Assembly: GCF_011392125.1 (NCBI RefSeq)
Contig: NZ_JAAJBU010000001.1
Coordinates: forward strand, 434,001 to 498,000
Reading direction: 5' to 3'
DNA: 64,000 nt
DNA from: Flavobacterium lotistagni
Lineage (GTDB): Bacteria > Bacteroidota > Bacteroidia > Flavobacteriales > Flavobacteriaceae
Shown here one piece after another: positions 60,676 to 64,000 of this stretch. A program made the translations under genes and the position numbers. The number at the start of each line of letters is the position of its first letter. The stretch's first letter is position 1. The notes beneath the pieces were generated by a model, which had not been told where the DNA came from, searched no databases, and was given only the letters and a program-made list of their open reading frames with translations.

Positions 60676-60701
60676 CCATTCATTTTAGAAAAATTCAACT
60701 C

Positions 60702-61994
60702 ATGAAATATTTACCAATCGACCGCAATCTTTTTGTGAAGAACCGCGCCAAATTCACTGCGCAGATGAAGCCCAACAGTGTGGCTGTTTTTAATTCGAAC
60801 GACATTTATCCGGTTTCTGCTGACAGCACTTTACCCTTTGCCCAGCATCGTGATATTTTTTATTTGTCAGGTGTGGATCAAGAAGAAAGCGTGCTGTTGC
60901 TTTTTCCGGATGCACCCTACGAGCATCAAAAAGAAATGCTTTTTTTGAAAGAGACCAGCGAACACATCGCGATTTGGGAAGGAGAAAAGCTCACAAAAGA
61001 ACGTGCTTTCGAAGTTTCAGGAATTAAAACCGTTTATTGGTTGCAAGATTTCCATAAGATTCTCAACGAGATGATGACGTATTGCGATACAATATACATC
61101 AACACCAACGAACATTACCGCGCCGCTGTAGAAACCGAAACACGCGAAGACCGTTTTGTAAAATGGTGGAAGGCCAAATATCCTGCGCACCAAGTAGCCA
61201 AAAGTAATCCGATCTTACAGCGTTTACGCTCAGTGAAAGAATCGCAGGAAATCGATTTGATCCAACACGCCTGCCACATTACCGAGAAAGGCTTTCGCCG
61301 TTTGCTGGGTTTTGTAAAGCCCGAGGTCACTGAATATGAGATTGAAGCCGAACTGATACACGAATTCATTCGCAATCGCTCCAAAGGTTTTGCTTATACG
61401 CCAATTATCGCTTCTGGTAACAACGCTAATGTTTTACACTATATTGAGAACAATCAGGTTTGTAAAGCCGGTGATTTGATTTTATTGGATGTTGCGGCAG
61501 AATATGCCAATTATTCTAGTGATTTATCTCGAACGATTCCGGTTTCCGGACGCTATTCGCCCCGCCAAAAAGACGTTTACAATGCGGTGTTGCGTGTAAA
61601 AAATGAAGCCACGAAAATGCTTACGCCAGGCACTTTATGGAAACAGTACCACGTGGAAGTCGGCAAACTGATGACTTCGGAATTGCTTGGTTTGGGATTG
61701 ATTGACAAAGCGGATGTTCAAAACGAAAATCCAGATTGGCCGGCTTATAAAAAATATTTCATGCATGGCACTTCGCACCATTTGGGCCTTGACACGCACG
61801 ATTATGGATTGCTGCACGAGCCGATGCAAGCCAACATGGTGTTTACTGTAGAGCCTGGCATTTATATTCCAGCAGAAGGTTTTGGAATTCGTTTGGAAGA
61901 CAACGTAGTGGTGCAAGAAAGCGGCGAGCCATTGAATCTGATGCACAACATCCCGATTGAGATTGACGAGATTGAAAGTTTGATGAACCCTTAA
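60702..61994 (+). CDS. pepP: Xaa-Pro aminopeptidase
   Basis: A 430-residue M24B metallopeptidase that removes the N-terminal residue before proline. N-terminal creatinase domain to about 170, then the catalytic domain. Metal ligands are in LLDVAAEYANYSSDLSRT (two Asp), GTSHHLGLDTHDYG (His), FTVEPGIYI (Glu) and GIRLEDNVVV (Glu). ATG 60702 is preferred over earlier in-frame codons given the promoter. paiB-like and two more genes follow closely. Confidence 0.93.
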   Translation: MKYLPIDRNLFVKNRAKFTAQMKPNSVAVFNSNDIYPVSADSTLPFAQHRDIFYLSGVDQEESVLLLFPDAPYEHQKEMLFLKETSEHIAIWEGEKLTKERAFEVSGIKTVYWLQDFHKILNEMMTYCDTIYINTNEHYRAAVETETREDRFVKWWKAKYPAHQVAKSNPILQRLRSVKESQEIDLIQHACHITEKGFRRLLGFVKPEVTEYEIEAELIHEFIRNRSKGFAYTPIIASGNNANVLHYIENNQVCKAGDLILLDVAAEYANYSSDLSRTIPVSGRYSPRQKDVYNAVLRVKNEATKMLTPGTLWKQYHVEVGKLMTSELLGLGLIDKADVQNENPDWPAYKKYFMHGTSHHLGLDTHDYGLLHEPMQANMVFTVEPGIYIPAEGFGIRLEDNVVVQESGEPLNLMHNIPIEIDEIESLMNP

Positions 61995-61997
61995 GCC

Positions 61998-62603
61998 ATG
62001 TATGTTCCGAAAGAGAACCGAATGACCGATACCGCGGCAATACTTGATTTCATGCAGCGGTTCAGTTTTGCGATGATTATTACTGCTGAAAATAATATTC
62101 CCATAGCAACGCATTTGCCTTTTTTGGTGCGCTTAGAAGATGAAAAATTTACTTTGACCGCTCACTTCGCCAAAGCCAATCCGCAATGGAAATCAATCGA
62201 AAACAATCCGGTTTTGGTGGTGTTTAGTGAACCTCACGCTTATATTTCGCCTAAGCTTTACGACAAAGAACTCAACGTGCCTACTTGGAATTATCTCGCC
62301 GTTCATGCCTACGGAAAAAGCAAATTGATTACTGATGCAGTTGCGGTTCGGGAAGTACTCAACACTACGGTTCAGCATTTTGAGATCGGCTACAATGAAC
62401 AATGGAAAAGATTACCGGAAGATTATAAACTGGCGCTATCTGAAGAAATTGTGGCTTTTGAAATCGAAGTGACCGAATTACAAGCCAAGAAGAAAATCAG
62501 TCAGAACAAAACCGAAGCTGAGAAAAATAGGATTATCGATGCTTTGTCAAAAAGCACAGACAGTAACCAGCAATTGATTGCGGAATATATGCGCAAAAAA
62601 TAA
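61998..62603 (+). CDS. FMN-binding negative regulator (PaiB family)
   Basis: A 201-residue split-barrel flavin-binding protein. It starts MYVPKENRM and has THLPFLV, NPVLVVFSEPHAYISP and NVPTWNYLAVHAYGK, the PaiB signature. In Bacillus, PaiB works as a repressor-like factor; the role here is untested. The start is 3 nt after the pepP stop, so probably the same transcript. Confidence 0.9.
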   Translation: MYVPKENRMTDTAAILDFMQRFSFAMIITAENNIPIATHLPFLVRLEDEKFTLTAHFAKANPQWKSIENNPVLVVFSEPHAYISPKLYDKELNVPTWNYLAVHAYGKSKLITDAVAVREVLNTTVQHFEIGYNEQWKRLPEDYKLALSEEIVAFEIEVTELQAKKKISQNKTEAEKNRIIDALSKSTDSNQQLIAEYMRKK

Positions 62604-62624
62604 AATTTCAAGGCCTACTAGTTA

Positions 62625-63128
62625 ATGAATAAGAAATTTGAAACCGAGCGATTGATCTTGCGAGAATTTACACTGGAAGATGCCGAGTTCGTTCTCAAAT
62701 TGCTCAATAGTAAAGGCTGGCTTCGGTTCATCGGCGAACGAAATGTAAAAACCATCGCTGACGCTCAAAACTATCTTGCCAATGGACCGATGCAGCACTA
62801 TCAAAAACACGGTTTCGGGCTTTGGTTGGTGTTGTTGAAAGACACTACTCCGATAGGAATGTGCGGAATTCTCAAACGCGACTCACTTGATTTGCCTGAT
62901 TTGGGATTTTGTTTATTGCCGGAATATCACGCAAAAGGTTTTGCATATGAAAGCGCGAAGGCGGCTATGGATGTCGGTCAAACGTTTTTTGGTATTGAAA
63001 AATTTTGCGCCATTACTTTGCCCGAAAACCACGCCTCGATTCGGCTATTGGAAAAGTTAGGTTTTGTGTTAGCAAAAGCAATACAGTTTCCTGATAGCAA
63101 TGAAGTTTTATCCTTATACCATAACTAA
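62625..63128 (+). CDS. GNAT-family N-acetyltransferase
   Basis: A 167-residue acetyltransferase. FETERLILREFTLEDAEFV at the N-terminus is the RimJ-like opening, and the acetyl-CoA region is around LLPEYHAKGFAYESAKAAM with ENHASIRLLEKLGF near the end. Substrate unknown; RimJ/RimL-type enzymes acetylate protein N-termini or small molecules. In a row with the PaiB-like and cupin genes. Confidence 0.88.
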   Translation: MNKKFETERLILREFTLEDAEFVLKLLNSKGWLRFIGERNVKTIADAQNYLANGPMQHYQKHGFGLWLVLLKDTTPIGMCGILKRDSLDLPDLGFCLLPEYHAKGFAYESAKAAMDVGQTFFGIEKFCAITLPENHASIRLLEKLGFVLAKAIQFPDSNEVLSLYHN

Positions 63129-63131
63129 CTG

Positions 63132-63479
63132 ATGAATATTCCTTTTCAAACCATTGATTGGGCAGCAATTCCCAAAACAGAACATCAAGGCGAAACCGGA
63201 ATGGCTTTCTGGCAAACCGTCGAATTTCCTGGTTTGCGGATTCGTTTGGTGGAATATACCGCGGGTTATCTTGCTGACCATTGGTGCGAAAAAGGCCATA
63301 TCGTGCATTGTCTGGAAGGTGAATTTGTGAGCGAATTGGCCTCGGGCGAGAAAATCAAACTGAGTGCTGCAATGACTTATGTGGTTTCTGATGATTTGAG
63401 CAGCCATCGATCAGTGAGTGAAAACGGCGTGAAACTTTTGATTGTAGATGGTGATTTTTTAAAACCTGACCTAAAGTGA
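63132..63479 (+). CDS. DHCW-motif cupin-fold protein
   Basis: A 115-residue small cupin. The characteristic region is LADHWCEKGHIVHCLEGEF (about 47-65), a His/Cys-rich metal-binding loop. A second conserved block is SDDLSSHRSVSENG. I recall this as the DHCW-motif cupin family without assigned function. Starts 3 nt after the GNAT stop. Confidence 0.85.
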   Translation: MNIPFQTIDWAAIPKTEHQGETGMAFWQTVEFPGLRIRLVEYTAGYLADHWCEKGHIVHCLEGEFVSELASGEKIKLSAAMTYVVSDDLSSHRSVSENGVKLLIVDGDFLKPDLK

Positions 63480-63533
63480 TTTTTAGACGAATCGTTTATT
63501 TTTGTTTCGAGAAATTTCTATTTTCCAAAAAGG

Positions 63534-63640
63534 CCTAGCCCCGATCGCAGCGGCATCTTTTTGCGCCAAGTCAAGTGGTTGATTTTGAAAATTAATCGAC
63601 GCAAAAAATACAGCGAAGAGCGGGAATAGCTTCTAAAAAA
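63534..63640. repeat. Intergenic hairpin repeat, copy D
   Basis: Left arm CCTAGCCCCGATCGCAGCGG, inner arms ATCTTTTTGCG / CGCAAAAAATA, variable 35-nt tip, right arm CAGCGAAGAGCGGGAATAGC then TTCTAAAAAAA. Shares its 3' end with copy B, and like copy B it directly precedes a gene. Confidence 0.7.
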
Positions 63641-63647
63641 ACTTATT

Positions 63648-64000
63648 TTGATACAACAACACCTTTATAAAAATATCCCCGTTGCTTATACCGATTCAGG
63701 CAAAGGAACCGCGCTGGTGTTGCTGCACGGCTTTCTGGAAAACCAACTGATGTGGCAGGATTTTGCCAGTGAACTATCGAAAAAATACCGCGTCATTACT
63801 GTTGATTTATTGGGCCACGGGCAAACCGGTTGTTTGGGCTACATCCACGAAATGGAAGACCAAGCCGATTTGGTGCACGATCTTTTGGCGCACCTGAGAA
63901 TCCGTAAGGCACTGTTTGTAGGGCATTCGATGGGCGGATATGTAGCGCTTGCTTTTGCTGAACTGTACCCCGATTTTGTAAAAGCTTTGGTGTTGATGAA
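63648..64000 (+). CDS. Alpha/beta hydrolase, 3' part missing
   Basis: The gene runs off the right edge; 117 residues are visible. Start TTG 63648 gives MIQQHLYKNIPVAYTDSG. Features are the oxyanion region LLHGFLENQLMW, DLLGHGQT, and the nucleophile elbow GHSMGG with its Ser. The substrate is unknown. No ATG candidate lies nearby; the first in-frame ATG falls well into the fold. Repeat copy D lies directly upstream. Confidence 0.85.
   Translation, partial: MIQQHLYKNIPVAYTDSGKGTALVLLHGFLENQLMWQDFASELSKKYRVITVDLLGHGQTGCLGYIHEMEDQADLVHDLLAHLRIRKALFVGHSMGGYVALAFAELYPDFVKALVLM

Overview
The window reads as chromosomal DNA of a Bacteroidota bacterium, most likely a Flavobacteriaceae close to Flavobacterium. 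This rests on sequence signs: many Bacteroidota-type promoters (TAnnTTTG at -7, sometimes with TTG 16-21 nt upstream), no clear Shine-Dalgarno sequences, a secreted metalloprotease ending in a type-IX-secretion sorting domain, a fused MurF-alanine racemase, a three-gene sdhCAB operon with a single membrane subunit, a TonB receptor with a carboxypeptidase-regulatory-like N-terminus, and a PID-CTERM-like small protein. No rRNA, CRISPR array or intact insertion sequence was seen; one tRNA (CAT anticodon) is present. No gene-free stretch exceeds about 300 bp.

Layout. 1-9.7 kb: envelope thiol proteins (TlpA, Omp28-like), queD, lpxH, recJ, adenine deaminase, a long TlpA-type protein and rsmI. 9.9-14.6 kb: tdk, murF-alr, mscL, asd. 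14.7-18.1 kb: a three-gene outer-membrane uptake locus (Cys/His-rich small protein, TonB receptor, lipoprotein). 18.2-25.5 kb: SDR, DoxX, mtgA, FAD oxidoreductase and a 1310-residue secreted metalloprotease. 25.7-31.4 kb: the pdxA / yceD-rpmF-fabH-accB-accC fatty-acid cluster diverging from ribE. 31.4-42.3 kb: PID-CTERM-like protein, tRNA, mce, rbfA, LolC/E-like permease, dusB, a membrane AraC regulator, a small envelope-protein cluster, lepA and thiL.

42.5-49.6 kb is the most unusual part, all on the minus strand: a LytTR regulator whose receiver Asp is replaced by Glu, a 90-residue secreted protein made of five identical 11-residue peptides, then two paralogous pairs of TPR lipoprotein histidine kinase and NarL-type response regulator. 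The five peptide copies differ only at synonymous codon positions, so selection is keeping the peptide itself. I infer a secreted multi-copy peptide signal or effector with nearby candidate receptors. Next to it (49.8-51.3 kb) is an overlapping gene pair: a transposase-derived helix-turn-helix protein without a catalytic domain, and a P63C-domain protein.

51.3-64 kb returns to housekeeping genes: glyS, comF, an Ig-like lipoprotein, a nitrilase-family amidase, sdhCAB, a Crp/Fnr regulator, pepP and a run of small enzymes, ending in a truncated alpha/beta hydrolase.

Two families of dispersed intergenic repeats run through the window: imperfect long hairpins with conserved arms and variable tips (about 7.8, 32.6, 39.1 and 63.6 kb), and 8-bp-period TGAGTGCC tandem arrays around mce, lepA and thiL.
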